A DNA stretch of 64,000 bases from Nocardia sp. NBC_01503 (GTDB taxonomy: Bacteria; Actinomycetota; Actinomycetes; Mycobacteriales; Mycobacteriaceae). Shown one piece after another: positions 27,701-36,137 of the stretch. Position 1 is the first letter of the stretch, and every line of letters starts with the position of its first letter. The notes beneath the pieces are model-generated. The model was given only the letters and a program-made list of their open reading frames with translations, did no database searches and was not told where the DNA came from. The position numbers and the translations under genes are program-made. Where the stretch lies: contig NZ_CP109596.1 in assembly GCF_036327755.1 (NCBI RefSeq), forward strand, positions 2,232,001 through 2,296,000, written 5' to 3'.

Positions 27701-28317
27701 TCGGGCGCGGTGAACGCGGGCGAACCGGTGATCAAACTGGTCGAGGTGCGGAAACCACCCGGTATCCGTGCGATACCGAAATCTGTCAGCTGCGGTTCGC
27801 CATAACGGCTGAGCAGCACATTCGCCGGCTTCACATCCCGGTGCAGCACCTCGGCGCGATGCGCGGTCTCGATCGCGCCCGCCAGCTTCACCCCGACGCG
27901 CAGGGAATCCGACCAGGTCAGCGGGCCGCTATCGCGGACCAACTGCTCCAGCGAACCGTGCGTGGCATAGGGCATCACAATGTACGGCCGCCCGCTGGCC
28001 GTCACATCCACCTGCAGGATATCGACGATATTCGGATGTCCGGAGAGCCGCCCCATGGCGTGCTCCTCGCGCAGAAAGCGCTCCCGGCTCTCCTCGTCTA
28101 TCTCGGTGGAAAGCACCTTGACCGCGACGATTCGATCCAATACCCGCTGCGTACAGCGGTACACCACCCCGAAGCCGCCACGACCGACCTCCTCGGCATC
28201 GAAGAGTCCCATGGCCTCGAGCTCATCGGTAAGGCTCATGGGAACGTATGCCTGCGTGGCGGTTTCGGGCCGAGTAGAGTCGCTCCCGGATTCCCCCGGC
28301 CGCGGCTGTGGTTCCAT
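24706..28317 (-). CDS. pknK: PknK-like Ser/Thr protein kinase fused to a MalT-type STAND ATPase
   Basis: This 1203-residue cytoplasmic regulator begins with a Hanks-type kinase domain: glycine loop GRGGFGVVY (45-53), lysine in VAVKVL (about 67), catalytic HRDVKPAN (159-166) and DFG (179-181). A Ser/Thr/Pro-rich linker (about 310-385) leads to a MalT/STAND NTPase with Walker A HGPAGFGKST (about 407-416) and a long C-terminal TPR-like region; I see no C-terminal LuxR helix-turn-helix. M. tuberculosis PknK (Rv3080c) has the same order. PknK-type kinases act on transcription and growth adaptation. The ATG at 28317 follows GAGGTGGGG. The open frame extends to 28596, but that part is not kinase-like. 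The symbol is assigned by architecture. Confidence 0.85.
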   Translation of the reverse strand: MEPQPRPGESGSDSTRPETATQAYVPMSLTDELEAMGLFDAEEVGRGGFGVVYRCTQRVLDRIVAVKVLSTEIDEESRERFLREEHAMGRLSGHPNIVDILQVDVTASGRPYIVMPYATHGSLEQLVRDSGPLTWSDSLRVGVKLAGAIETAHRAEVLHRDVKPANVLLSRYGEPQLTDFGIARIPGGFRTSTSLITGSPAFTAPEVLKGDEPTVRSDVYGLGSTLFALLTGHAAYERQAGEKIVAQFLRITSQPLPDLREQEIPPDVAAAIEAAMSPDPRDRPESAVEFGELLRAVQTGHGQVPDEMALLDGSVAGESAASDATQQYSGRTMMNSPRNRSLTLRPSTSPSGTYSPMGGSFTPSGNTLPPTAATKFRPPTPAREPVPRRRLLETLRAGGRRRLAVIHGPAGFGKSTLAAQWCAELTDRGVAVAWIGIDRYDDNEVWLLAHIIAAIRRVRPELGAGLEQVLEERPAEAVPYAISALIDEVHAGGNTIVVVVDDWHRVTDTGAHRVMDALLDNGCHHLRFVITSRERSGLPLSRMQVADELVEIEGERLSFTAEETRQILVDRTGLPLTDRQVEQIYTATDGWPAAIQLASLSLRAAEADADQLIARISGDSKAIREYLAENVLDSLEPAMLDFLAAISVPERVNASLAAAMSGSAEAGELLEQAEQRELFVHRLSDDPSWYRMQPMVAEHLRARLERAQPGQVKALHRKASRWYAEHQLLRQSVDHALAATDFKFALDLVENGGMDLIDRSRLATLFGTVSKLPVQQVTSRSKLLMALARANVNLQQSGAARTALGRLSSMLARSSPTDAEAVNQRCQAAVLDAADQVARDRTDGVLDKLADTLRLADELPPWTVSTAANLASFVRLCEFDFDGARRMQEWAAPYHALSADPLGEVFGLCGQGDAAYEQLDIDSATTYFEQAWQVARDRSGPHSQPVRVAAALLGDLAYRRNDLEGAERLLDQSYQLATHVGPVDFLISTFVIGARVKAVHGDLDTAAARLEEGGRIALDRKLIRLAAHIRAERFRLGLPPDQLTAGLVTDPMVRPLRRLAGASVLAVEAEEFAAVRALLSRHYRGDHRGDSDDLAPLGTDDTAVKRARALHARIREKNRPRAEMDAALLLAECLSASGWVGESIAVLTPVVIRFADLGWSRPLIDAGPGVQNILRTMRTQLPLIDIGNPENPELPRAFLDSLL

Positions 28318-28535
28318 CTCTACCCCACCTCGCACTGGACGAGCGCGCACCGAAACCACGGGCGATTCCGATGTTCTACCCGCGCATATTCCAAACGTAG
28401 CGCGCCCCGAGGATACGTGGGTGGGATTCGCCCCAGCTCCCAGCCCGCGACCGGTCACCCACTCCCGGAAATCCGGTACTTCCGCGCCGAAACACCTCGC
28501 GCCGCGGCCAATCGTGACACCCACCCGAATACGAA

Positions 28536-28568
28536 ACGGCCCGGGTCGCGGTGCGCGACCCGGGCCGT
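28536..28568 (-). terminator. Terminator downstream of fadB
   Basis: A perfect 15-bp GC-rich stem with a three-base loop begins about 48 bases after the fadB stop. On the minus strand it is followed by TTTCGTATT. It separates the fadA-fadB unit from pknK. Confidence 0.75.
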
Positions 28569-28615
28569 ATCTGTCAGCGAATCCGCTGTGCGGCAATCGC
28601 TTCCGGTATTACCTG

Positions 28616-30769
28616 CTACTTACGCAGCGAGGCCGGAACCTCGAAACGCTCGCCGAACTTGGCGGCCAGCTCGTCCGCACGGGCGACGAAGCCCGCGGTG
28701 CCACCGGGGTAGCCGACGATGAACTGGTGCACGCCACCGGTCCAGGCCGGGTAGCCGATGCCGAAGATCGAGCCGATATTGGCGTCGGCGGTGGTGGTCA
28801 GCACACCCTCGTCGAAGCACTTCTGGGTCTCGATGGCCTCGATGAACAGCATGCGGTCCTTGAGGTCCTGCAGGGTGACGCCCTCGGGCAGCTCACGCTT
28901 GGAACCGAAGGCCTCGCGCAGGCCCTCCCAGATGCCGGCGGTCTTGCCGTCGACGTAGTTGTAGAAGCCCGCGCCGCCCAGCTTGCCCTTGCGGTCGAAC
29001 TTGTCGATCATCGTGTCGATGACGTTGCCCGACGCGAGCGAGGCGGCCGAGATGGCCTTGCCCTCGGCCTCGGCGGCGGCCTTGGTCTCCTTGAAGATCT
29101 TGTTCATGGTCTCGAAGTTGAGCTCATCGCTCAGCTTCAGCGGCGCGGCCGGGTAGCCCGCCTGCAGACCGGCCTGCTCGATGGTCGCGGGATCGATGTT
29201 CTCCTGGAGCATCATGATCGCTTCATTGATGAAGGTGCCGATCACGCGCGAGGTGAAGAAGCCGCGGCTGTCGTTGACCACGATCGGGGTCTTGCGGATC
29301 GCGAGGGTGTAGTCGTACACCCGGGCGAGGGCCTCGTCGGAGGTCTTCTCGCCGCGGATGATCTCGACCAGCGGCATCTTGTCCACGGGGGAGAAGAAGT
29401 GGATGCCGATGAAGTCCTCGGCCCGCTTCACACCGTTGGCCAGCAGGGTGATCGGCAGGGTCGAGGTGTTCGAGCCGAGCAGCGCGTCGGCGTCGACGAT
29501 GTCCTCGATCTCCTGGAAGACCGCGTTCTTGAGCTCCGGCTTCTCGAAGACGGCCTCGATCACGAAGTCGACGCCCGCGAAATCGGCCGCATCGGCGGTC
29601 GGGGTGATCTTGGCGAGCAGCGCCTTGGACTTCTCCTCGGTGGTCTTGCCACGCGAGAGCGCCTTCTCCTCGAGCTTCTCCGAGTAGTTCTTGCCGCGCT
29701 CGGCCGCCTCGATGGTGACGTCCTTCAGCACGACCTCGAACCCGGCCTTGGCGGAGACGTACGCGATGCCCGCGCCCATCATGCCCGCGCCGACGACGCC
29801 GATCTTCTTGATCTCACGCTTGGGGACGTCCTTGGGACGCGAACCGCCGTTGTTGATCGACTGCAGATCGAAGAAGAACGCCTGGATCATGTTCTTCGCG
29901 ACCGGACCGGTCAGCAACGAGACGAAGTAACGCGACTCGATCAGCGACGCGTTGTCGAAATCGACCTGCGCGCCCTCGACCGCGGCGGCCATGATGGCCT
30001 GCGGCGCCGGCATGTTCTGGCCCTTGAGCTGCTTGCGCAGGTTGGCCGGGAACGCCGGGAGGTTGGCGGCGAGCGCCGGGGTGGACGGGGTGCCGCCGGG
30101 GATCTTGTAGCCCTTGACGTCCCAGGGCTGCACGCCCTTGTCCGGGTTGGCCTTGATCCACGCCTTCGCGGCGGGGACGAGCTCCTCGATCGAGCCGACG
30201 ACCTCGTTGATCAGACCGGTGGCCTTGGCCTTGGCCGGGTTGAACTTGTTGCCCTGCAACAGCACACCCATCAGACCGTTGGCGATGCCCAGCATGCGGG
30301 TGATGCGGGTGACGCCGCCACCGGCGGGGAGCAGGCCGAGGGAAACCTCGGGCAGACCCAGCTGCACACCCTTGACGTCGGCCGCGATGCGGTAGTGGGT
30401 CGCGAGGGTGATCTCGAGGCCGCCACCGAGGGCGGCGCCGTTGATCGCCGAGACGACCGGCTTGCCCAGCTGCTCCAGGCGACGCAGGTCACCCTTGATA
30501 TTGCCGAGCTCCTCCATGATGTCCGCCGCGTTCTCCGGGGTGGTCTTCATCATGTTCTTGAGGTCGCCGCCGGCGAAGAAGGTCTTCTTGCCGGAGGTGA
30601 TGACGACACCGGTGATGTCGTCCTTCTCGGCGTACAGGCGATCGACGGTCGCCTTCATCGAATCCTTGTAGAGCTGGTTCATGGTGTTGGCGCCCTGGTT
30701 GGGGTCGTCCATGGTCAGCACGACGATGCCGTCGGCGTCCTTTTCCCAGCCGATCATGTTCTCAGTCAT
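28616..30769 (-). CDS. fadB: Fatty acid oxidation multifunctional protein (enoyl-CoA hydratase / 3-hydroxyacyl-CoA dehydrogenase)
   Basis: This 717-residue alpha subunit of the beta-oxidation complex has an N-terminal crotonase domain (GKKTFFAGGDLKNM, then AALGGGLEITLATHYRIA with the oxyanion glycines) and a dehydrogenase domain starting at about residue 325 with the NAD loop VGAGMMGAGIAYVSAKAG, plus the HADH C-terminal domains (GIHFFSPVDKMPLVEIIRG). It hydrates enoyl-CoA and oxidises the hydroxyacyl-CoA formed. GAGGAGA lies before the ATG. It follows fadA on the same strand with a 111-base gap that contains a long hairpin. The pair resembles Rv0859-Rv0860. Confidence 0.95.
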   Translation of the reverse strand: MTENMIGWEKDADGIVVLTMDDPNQGANTMNQLYKDSMKATVDRLYAEKDDITGVVITSGKKTFFAGGDLKNMMKTTPENAADIMEELGNIKGDLRRLEQLGKPVVSAINGAALGGGLEITLATHYRIAADVKGVQLGLPEVSLGLLPAGGGVTRITRMLGIANGLMGVLLQGNKFNPAKAKATGLINEVVGSIEELVPAAKAWIKANPDKGVQPWDVKGYKIPGGTPSTPALAANLPAFPANLRKQLKGQNMPAPQAIMAAAVEGAQVDFDNASLIESRYFVSLLTGPVAKNMIQAFFFDLQSINNGGSRPKDVPKREIKKIGVVGAGMMGAGIAYVSAKAGFEVVLKDVTIEAAERGKNYSEKLEEKALSRGKTTEEKSKALLAKITPTADAADFAGVDFVIEAVFEKPELKNAVFQEIEDIVDADALLGSNTSTLPITLLANGVKRAEDFIGIHFFSPVDKMPLVEIIRGEKTSDEALARVYDYTLAIRKTPIVVNDSRGFFTSRVIGTFINEAIMMLQENIDPATIEQAGLQAGYPAAPLKLSDELNFETMNKIFKETKAAAEAEGKAISAASLASGNVIDTMIDKFDRKGKLGGAGFYNYVDGKTAGIWEGLREAFGSKRELPEGVTLQDLKDRMLFIEAIETQKCFDEGVLTTTADANIGSIFGIGYPAWTGGVHQFIVGYPGGTAGFVARADELAAKFGERFEVPASLRK

Positions 30770-30807
30770 AGTGTTTGGTTCTCCTCGAGAAAAGTCTGAA
30801 TCGATTT

Positions 30808-30873
30808 TCGGCGCGAGCGGGGTCCTACGTGGTTACGCAGGCTGCCGCCTCCGGACCCTCACGCTCGCGCCGA
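30808..30873 (-). repeat. Long intergenic hairpin between fadA and fadB
   Basis: TCGGCGCGAGCG (30808-30819) pairs perfectly with 30862-30873, and the adjacent GGGTCC (30820-30825) pairs with GGACCC (30853-30858), leaving a 27-base loop. It lies 35 bases upstream of the fadB start in the fadA-fadB transcript. It may reduce read-through or protect an mRNA end so as to set the fadA:fadB ratio (inference). No U-tract marks it as a simple terminator. Confidence 0.6.
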
Positions 30874-30880
30874 CTGGGCG

Positions 30881-32092
30881 TTAGACGCGCTCGATGATGG
30901 TGGCAACGCCCATGCCGCCGCCGATGCACAGGGTGACCAGCGCGTAGCGGGCATTGCGACGGTGCAGCTCGTCGACCATGGTGCCGGTGATCATCGCGCC
31001 GGTGGCGCCCAGCGGGTGGCCCATCGCGATCGCGCCGCCGTTGACGTTCAGCTTCTCGTCCGGGATCGCCAGATCCTTCTGGAACTTCAGCACGACGGAG
31101 GCGAACGCCTCGTTGATCTCGAACAGGTCGATGTCATCGACGCTCAGGCCCGCCTTGGCGAGAGCCTTGAACGCGGCCGGGGTCGGGCCGGTCAGCATGA
31201 TGGTGGCGTCCGCACCCGAGGTGGCGGTCGCGACGACGCGGGCGCGCGGGGTCAGGCCCGAGGCCTTACCGGCATCCTCGTTGCCGACCAGCACCAGCGC
31301 GGCGCCGTCGACGATGCCCGAGGAGTTACCACCGTGGTGCACGTGGTTGATGGCCTCGACGTAGGTGTAGCGCTGCATGGCCACGGCGTCGAAGCCGCCC
31401 ATCTCGCCGATGCCGGCGAAGGCGGGGTTCAGCTTGCCGAGGTCGGCGGCGGTGGTGCCGGGACGCATGTGCTCGTCGTTGTCCAGCACGGTCAGGCCGT
31501 TGATGTCCTTGACCGGAACGACGGAGCCGTTGAAGTAGCCGTTCTTCCAGGCTTCGGCGGCGCGGTCCTGCGAGCGGACGGCGTAGGCGTCGACATCATC
31601 GCGGGTGAAGCCCTCGATGGTGGCGATCAGGTCGGCCGAAATGCCCTGCGGGACAATGTAAGCCTCGTAGGAGGTCTTCGGGTCCATGAACATGGCGCCG
31701 CCGTCGGAACCCATCGGCACGCGGGACATGGACTCGACGCCACCGGCGATGACCAGGTCATCGAAGCCGGAGCGGACCTTCTGGGCGGCCAGGTTGACGG
31801 CCTCGAGGCCGGAGGCGCAGAAGCGGTTGATCTGGATACCGCCGACGGTGTCGGGCAGGCCCGCGGTCAGCACGGTGGTGCGGGCGATATCCGCACCCTG
31901 GTCACCGACGGGGGAAACAACACCCAGGATGATGTCCGAGATCCGATCCTCATCGAGGTTCGGGAAACGGTTCCGCAGCTCCGCGACCAGACCGGTGGTC
32001 AGATCGATCGGCTTGACCGAATGCAGCGACCCCTTCTTGTTACGGCCGCGCGGGGTGCGGATGGCCTCGTAAATGTAGGCCTCTGTGGTCAT
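30881..32092 (-). CDS. fadA: Acetyl-CoA C-acyltransferase (thiolase) of the beta-oxidation complex
   Basis: This 403-residue thiolase cleaves 3-ketoacyl-CoA to acetyl-CoA and a shortened acyl-CoA. The catalytic cysteine is in [12 protein letters not shown], the histidine in [15 protein letters not shown] and the second cysteine in [11 protein letters not shown]. Length and motifs are normal for degradative thiolases. CGGAAGGAAAA lies about 7-12 bases before the ATG. It is the first gene of the fadA-fadB unit; the 258-base region upstream to dnaX should contain its promoter, but I could not settle a -10. Confidence 0.96.
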   Translation of the reverse strand: MTTEAYIYEAIRTPRGRNKKGSLHSVKPIDLTTGLVAELRNRFPNLDEDRISDIILGVVSPVGDQGADIARTTVLTAGLPDTVGGIQINRFCASGLEAVNLAAQKVRSGFDDLVIAGGVESMSRVPMGSDGGAMFMDPKTSYEAYIVPQGISADLIATIEGFTRDDVDAYAVRSQDRAAEAWKNGYFNGSVVPVKDINGLTVLDNDEHMRPGTTAADLGKLNPAFAGIGEMGGFDAVAMQRYTYVEAINHVHHGGNSSGIVDGAALVLVGNEDAGKASGLTPRARVVATATSGADATIMLTGPTPAAFKALAKAGLSVDDIDLFEINEAFASVVLKFQKDLAIPDEKLNVNGGAIAMGHPLGATGAMITGTMVDELHRRNARYALVTLCIGGGMGVATIIERV

Positions 32093-32349
32093 ATCGGAGT
32101 TTTCCTTCCGTAATGTGCGCCGACACCGCGTTGTGCGGTCAGCACGTAGCCATAACCTCGCCGATCAGTCCTTCGACCGATCGATCTGACGCTGTACAAA
32201 CAGCCCCAGTGGCGGACCGACGCGCTCTTTGGCAACCCGTACGCCTGGGCATACCTTAGAACTTCGCCGAACCGATACTCACGGCCACCCGATCATAGTA
32301 CCGCCCGATGCGAACTCCGGTTAACTTAATGCGTCTCACAGGGCAACTG

Positions 32350-35300
32350 TCAACCCTCCAGCGGAGTAGCCCCCAATTCGGACCGCAACAGTTCCAAGGC
32401 CACATCATCGGGGTCGCGACGCTCCTCGGCGGGGATCGGGACGGCCGCGGCGGCCAGCATCTCCCGCTCCTCCTCGTCCGTAGTAGCAGGTGGGACGCCG
32501 TCATAACCTACTGGCGAGTAGTCCGAGGGCCCCGGGTCGTCCGGATAGTCCGGCCCGTCAGGCAGCGGAATATCGTCTTCCGGGGGTGCGTTCCGCGCCG
32601 CCGCGGCGCTCGGCCGCACATACGATTCGACCGCCGCCGGAGCGGGCTCCGCGACCGCAGTACCCGAGCCACTGGCCGATGCGATACCCGCGCTCTGCGC
32701 CGTCGCGCCGTTCGAGGCGACGCCCGCCGCCTCGGCAGCGCCACCGCTCGGCGCGGGGCTCCCCCAGGCCACCGGTGCCGCCACGGTGGTGGCGGCCGCA
32801 CTCGTCGCGCCCTTGGCCTGGCTCGGCCGGGAGAACTTGGCAGCGGCCTTCTTCGGAGCCGCGCCGCCTCCGGCGGGCCCCTTGCCCGCCCCGCCCGCAT
32901 TCCCCTGCGGCGCCGCGGGCGCGCTCCCACTCCCCACTTCCCACTTCACGTCATGATCACGCCCGAGCACGGCCTTGACCGCCGACCGGACCGCGTCCAG
33001 GTTCTGCGGCTGCGACAACCGCTGGGCCAGCGGTGCGTGCTGATGGGCGAAGACAATCGTCGCCCCCTCGAGTCGCGACACCGAAGCCCCGGACAGCAAC
33101 GCCTGCACCGCCGCACCGAACTCCCGCACCTTGGCCCGAATATCGGCCCACGCGGCCTCGATCTCCCGCAGCACGTCATCGGAATCACCGGCCGACTCCG
33201 CCACAGCGGGTTCCGCCGCAACGAGAGGCTCGGGCGCGGCAGCGGGTTCGGGCGCGACGACAGACGCGGATTCGGCGACATGTTCCGGCGCAAGGACTTC
33301 GGCGGTGACAGCGGGCTCGGGCACGGCAGCAGGCTCGGATACCGCGACGTATTCGGGCGCGACAGCTTCGGGCACGACAGCAAGATCCGGCGCGACCGCA
33401 TGGGGTTCCGGCGCGGGTTCGGCAGCACTGGCCATTTCGGCGAGCGGAGCGTCCGCGGCGCCCGGGCCGACCTGCGCATCGACCACCGACGCGGGTTCTC
33501 CACCTGTGGGAACTCCCGCCGATGTGGTGCCGTCGGCCACGGTCGCGTCGGCCGCACTCTCCGCCGCGAACTGGGCGACAACCTCGGAAACGGCTGCCGC
33601 ACCACCGGATTCACTCGCGAACGCGAATGCGGGCAGCGGATCATCCGCCACCGCGGCATCGGATTCGTCGACGTCCACACCGAGCGCCATTTGATTGGGA
33701 TCGATCTCGACGACATCGGGATCCGCGACGGGCTCCGCCGCCGCGGGCGCGGGAGCAGGCGGCTGTTGACTACTCGAAACCATCTGCGGCACAGGTATAT
33801 CCAGCGTCGGTTCAGACTCTTCGTTCGAGGCGTACACAACAGCATCGGACGAATCACCCTGCGGCACAGCGGTTTCCGCGGTCGGTGTGGCCGCTTCCGC
33901 ATCCGACGACACCGAATCTCCGGCCGAGGGGTCCACAACGGGAACACGGACGGCATTCATCTCCGGCGGGCGAACTGCGGCAACGGGCGTTCGAGCCGGC
34001 GAATCACCCTGCGGCGCAGTGGTATCCACTGCGATCGGCGACGCGACCGGCTGCGACGTGGCGGCCGAGTTCTGATTTTGCGCGGCCGCAACAGGAGCCT
34101 GTGCCCGCACGGTGGGTGCGGGCGGCCGAGCGGAATCGGGTTCCGGCTGAACCGGGGCCTGGGCCTGCTGCGGAGTGGTCGGGGTCGGGGCGGATCGTGG
34201 CTGCCGCATGGGCGGAGCCACCGGCGCTTGCGGAGCCACCGGCGTTTCGGGGACGGACGCAGGCGGAGTGGCGGCCACGGGAGCGGAGGCGGGCGGGGTG
34301 GGCTGAACGGGCGGAGGCGTGCGTGTCAGCGGGGGAGCTGGTGCGGGCGGGGTGGCGGCCTGCTGCTGTTGCGGGGTGGTGGGAGTGGTTGCGCCGCCGC
34401 GATTTTCGCGCAGGGCTGCCAGGGCCTCCGCGCCGCGGCGGCGGGGAGCGCCACCTGCGGGGGGCGCTGACGTGGGTGCGGCGGGGGCCGACGACGTGGG
34501 GGCCGACGCGGGCGCGGCCGGGGCCGTCGAGTGGGTGGCCGGGGGCATGGCTCCGCCGGACATGCGGCGCTCGAGGGTTTCGAGGCGTTGCAGGGTGGCG
34601 GTTTCGGCGTCGGAGGCGGCGGGCAGGAGCATGCGGGCCGCTACGACTTCGAGGAGGAGGCGGGGGGCCGTCGCGCCGCGCATATCGCCGAGGCCATCGT
34701 GCAGGAGTTCGGCGTGGCGGGCGAGGGTGGCCGGCCCGAGGCGGGCGGCCTGGTCCTGCATGCGGGCGATCACATCGCCGGGGCCGGTGACCAGGTTGCG
34801 TTCGGTGGCGTCGGGGACGGCGCGCAGCAGGATCAGGTCGCGGAGGCGTTCGAGCAGGTCGGTGGCGAAACGGCGGGGGTCGTGGCCCGCCTCGACGACG
34901 CGGTCGATGGTGCCGAACAGGGCCGCGCCGTCGGAGTTGGCGAGGGCGTCGACGGCGTCGTCGATGAGCGCCACGTCGGTGACGCCGAGCAGGGAGACGG
35001 CGCGGGGATAGGTGACGCCCTCGGGGCCGGCACCGGCGAGCAGCTGGTCCAGCACGCTGAGACTGTCACGCGGGGAGCCGCCGCCCGCGCGAATCACCAA
35101 CGGGTACACCGACTCTTCGACCTCGACATGCTCCTGCTCACAGATCTTGCCGAGCAGGCCGCGCATGGTGGCGGGCGGGAGCAGGCGGAAGGGGTAGTGG
35201 TGGGTGCGCGAGCGGATGGTGGGGAGCACCTTGTCCGGCTCGGTGGTGGCGAAGACGAAGATCAGGTGGGCGGGCGGCTCTTCCACGATCTTGAGCAGCG

Positions 35301-35709
35301 CGTTGAAGCCCGCGGTGGTGACCATATGCGCCTCGTCGACGATGAAGACGCGGTAGCGGGATTCGGCGGGCGCGTAGAAGGCGCGGTCGCGGAGTTCGCG
35401 GGTGTCGTCGACGCCACCGTGGCTCGCGGCGTCGAGTTCGATGACATCGAGATTGCCGGAGCCGCCGGGACCCAGCGCCACACAGGACGAGCACACCCCG
35501 CACGGGGTGGAGGTCGGCCCCTGCGCACAGTTGAGTGAGCGCGCGAGAATGCGCGCGGAGGAGGTCTTGCCGCATCCGCGCGGGCCGGAGAACAGGTAGG
35601 CATGACTGATCCGCCCGGTGTCGAGCGCGATGCTCAGGGGATCGGTGACGTGCTCCTGCCCCACCACTTCAGCGAACGTTGCCGGTCGGTACTTCCGGTA
35701 CAGAGCCAC
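32350..35709 (-). CDS. dnaX: DNA polymerase III gamma/tau subunit with a very long linker
   Basis: DnaX is the clamp-loader ATPase and, as tau, couples the replicative polymerases. The AAA+ domain has Walker A GPRGCGKT (42-49), the zinc cysteines 61, 70, 73 and 76, and Walker B IVDEAHMV. Domain III ends near residue 370. A Pro/Ala/Val/Glu-rich low-complexity segment then runs for about 500 residues before the conserved C-terminal segment (DDVLREIEAAWADIRAKVREFG to VLGRDHDVKWEV). The total of 1119 residues is about twice the mycobacterial protein. The GTG at 35709 lies seven bases after a TACCCT -10, which supports a leaderless start over 35787. No slippery A/T run for gamma frameshifting was evident. 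Confidence 0.95.
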   Translation of the reverse strand: MALYRKYRPATFAEVVGQEHVTDPLSIALDTGRISHAYLFSGPRGCGKTSSARILARSLNCAQGPTSTPCGVCSSCVALGPGGSGNLDVIELDAASHGGVDDTRELRDRAFYAPAESRYRVFIVDEAHMVTTAGFNALLKIVEEPPAHLIFVFATTEPDKVLPTIRSRTHHYPFRLLPPATMRGLLGKICEQEHVEVEESVYPLVIRAGGGSPRDSLSVLDQLLAGAGPEGVTYPRAVSLLGVTDVALIDDAVDALANSDGAALFGTIDRVVEAGHDPRRFATDLLERLRDLILLRAVPDATERNLVTGPGDVIARMQDQAARLGPATLARHAELLHDGLGDMRGATAPRLLLEVVAARMLLPAASDAETATLQRLETLERRMSGGAMPPATHSTAPAAPASAPTSSAPAAPTSAPPAGGAPRRRGAEALAALRENRGGATTPTTPQQQQAATPPAPAPPLTRTPPPVQPTPPASAPVAATPPASVPETPVAPQAPVAPPMRQPRSAPTPTTPQQAQAPVQPEPDSARPPAPTVRAQAPVAAAQNQNSAATSQPVASPIAVDTTAPQGDSPARTPVAAVRPPEMNAVRVPVVDPSAGDSVSSDAEAATPTAETAVPQGDSSDAVVYASNEESEPTLDIPVPQMVSSSQQPPAPAPAAAEPVADPDVVEIDPNQMALGVDVDESDAAVADDPLPAFAFASESGGAAAVSEVVAQFAAESAADATVADGTTSAGVPTGGEPASVVDAQVGPGAADAPLAEMASAAEPAPEPHAVAPDLAVVPEAVAPEYVAVSEPAAVPEPAVTAEVLAPEHVAESASVVAPEPAAAPEPLVAAEPAVAESAGDSDDVLREIEAAWADIRAKVREFGAAVQALLSGASVSRLEGATIVFAHQHAPLAQRLSQPQNLDAVRSAVKAVLGRDHDVKWEVGSGSAPAAPQGNAGGAGKGPAGGGAAPKKAAAKFSRPSQAKGATSAAATTVAAPVAWGSPAPSGGAAEAAGVASNGATAQSAGIASASGSGTAVAEPAPAAVESYVRPSAAAARNAPPEDDIPLPDGPDYPDDPGPSDYSPVGYDGVPPATTDEEEREMLAAAAVPIPAEERRDPDDVALELLRSELGATPLEG

Positions 35710-36020
35710 GGCCACGAGGGTACCGAGTACCTCCGACATCGAACGATTCACCGCCCGCGCGGCTCCCGGTGCGTCCGACTCCACCACGCCGGGGCGTCAA
35801 ACTGTGGGGTATGTCACATCCATTCTGGATGCCCGTTCGATACCGACCGGGCTGAACTCGATATTGCTGATGCCCATGAGCAAATTCTTGGCGTGGGTGT
35901 CCAGGGGAGATAGCCGGACACTGCATCCGCCCAAGATCGCCATTTACGGATGCGTGTTCGGTTTCAACTCCACAGACCGGACATAACGATCCAGTTAACC
36001 GATGCGGCAAGATCGCAATC
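35710..36020. other. Noncoding gap upstream of dnaX and the 36138 gene
   Basis: Apart from the TACCCT -10 of dnaX at 35722-35717 on the minus strand, I see nothing firm. There is a 6-bp inverted repeat GTGTCC/GGACAC (about 35907-35931), and some short frames that look like chance. Base composition becomes more AT-rich towards 36000, where the promoter of the following gene should lie. Confidence 0.4.
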
Positions 36021-36115
36021 GTTTGGCTACCGTGGACATCGGCAACTTCGGTAGCCAAACCTTCATCAGGTTGGTGGCCCCGGCCGGTCCCTCATCCCGA
36101 CCGGGGCACAACCAA
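36021..36115 (+). promoter_or_regulatory. Two consecutive hairpins in the 5' leader of the 36138 gene
   Basis: The first hairpin has perfect 12-bp arms, GTTTGGCTACCG (36021-36032) and CGGTAGCCAAAC (36049-36060), with a 16-base loop. The second pairs TTGGT (36071-36075) with ACCAA (36111-36115) and GCCCCGG (36077-36083) with CCGGGGC (36101-36107). A GGAGGA ribosome site follows at 36122-36128 and the GTG start at 36138. The leader looks like a folded regulatory RNA or, for the first arm pair, an operator. I recognise no known riboswitch class. Confidence 0.5.
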
Positions 36116-36137
36116 ATTTCTTTGGAGGAACTCCCAA

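Noticed and set aside
27980..30799. 939-codon plus-strand frame opposite pknK and fadB
   Set aside because: Antisense to two clear genes; its composition (Val/Asp/Arg/Gly/His runs) is that of a shadow frame and it crosses a terminator.
32308..34470. 720-codon plus-strand frame opposite dnaX
   Set aside because: It mirrors the low-complexity dnaX linker, giving Arg/Gly/His-rich sequence without motifs.
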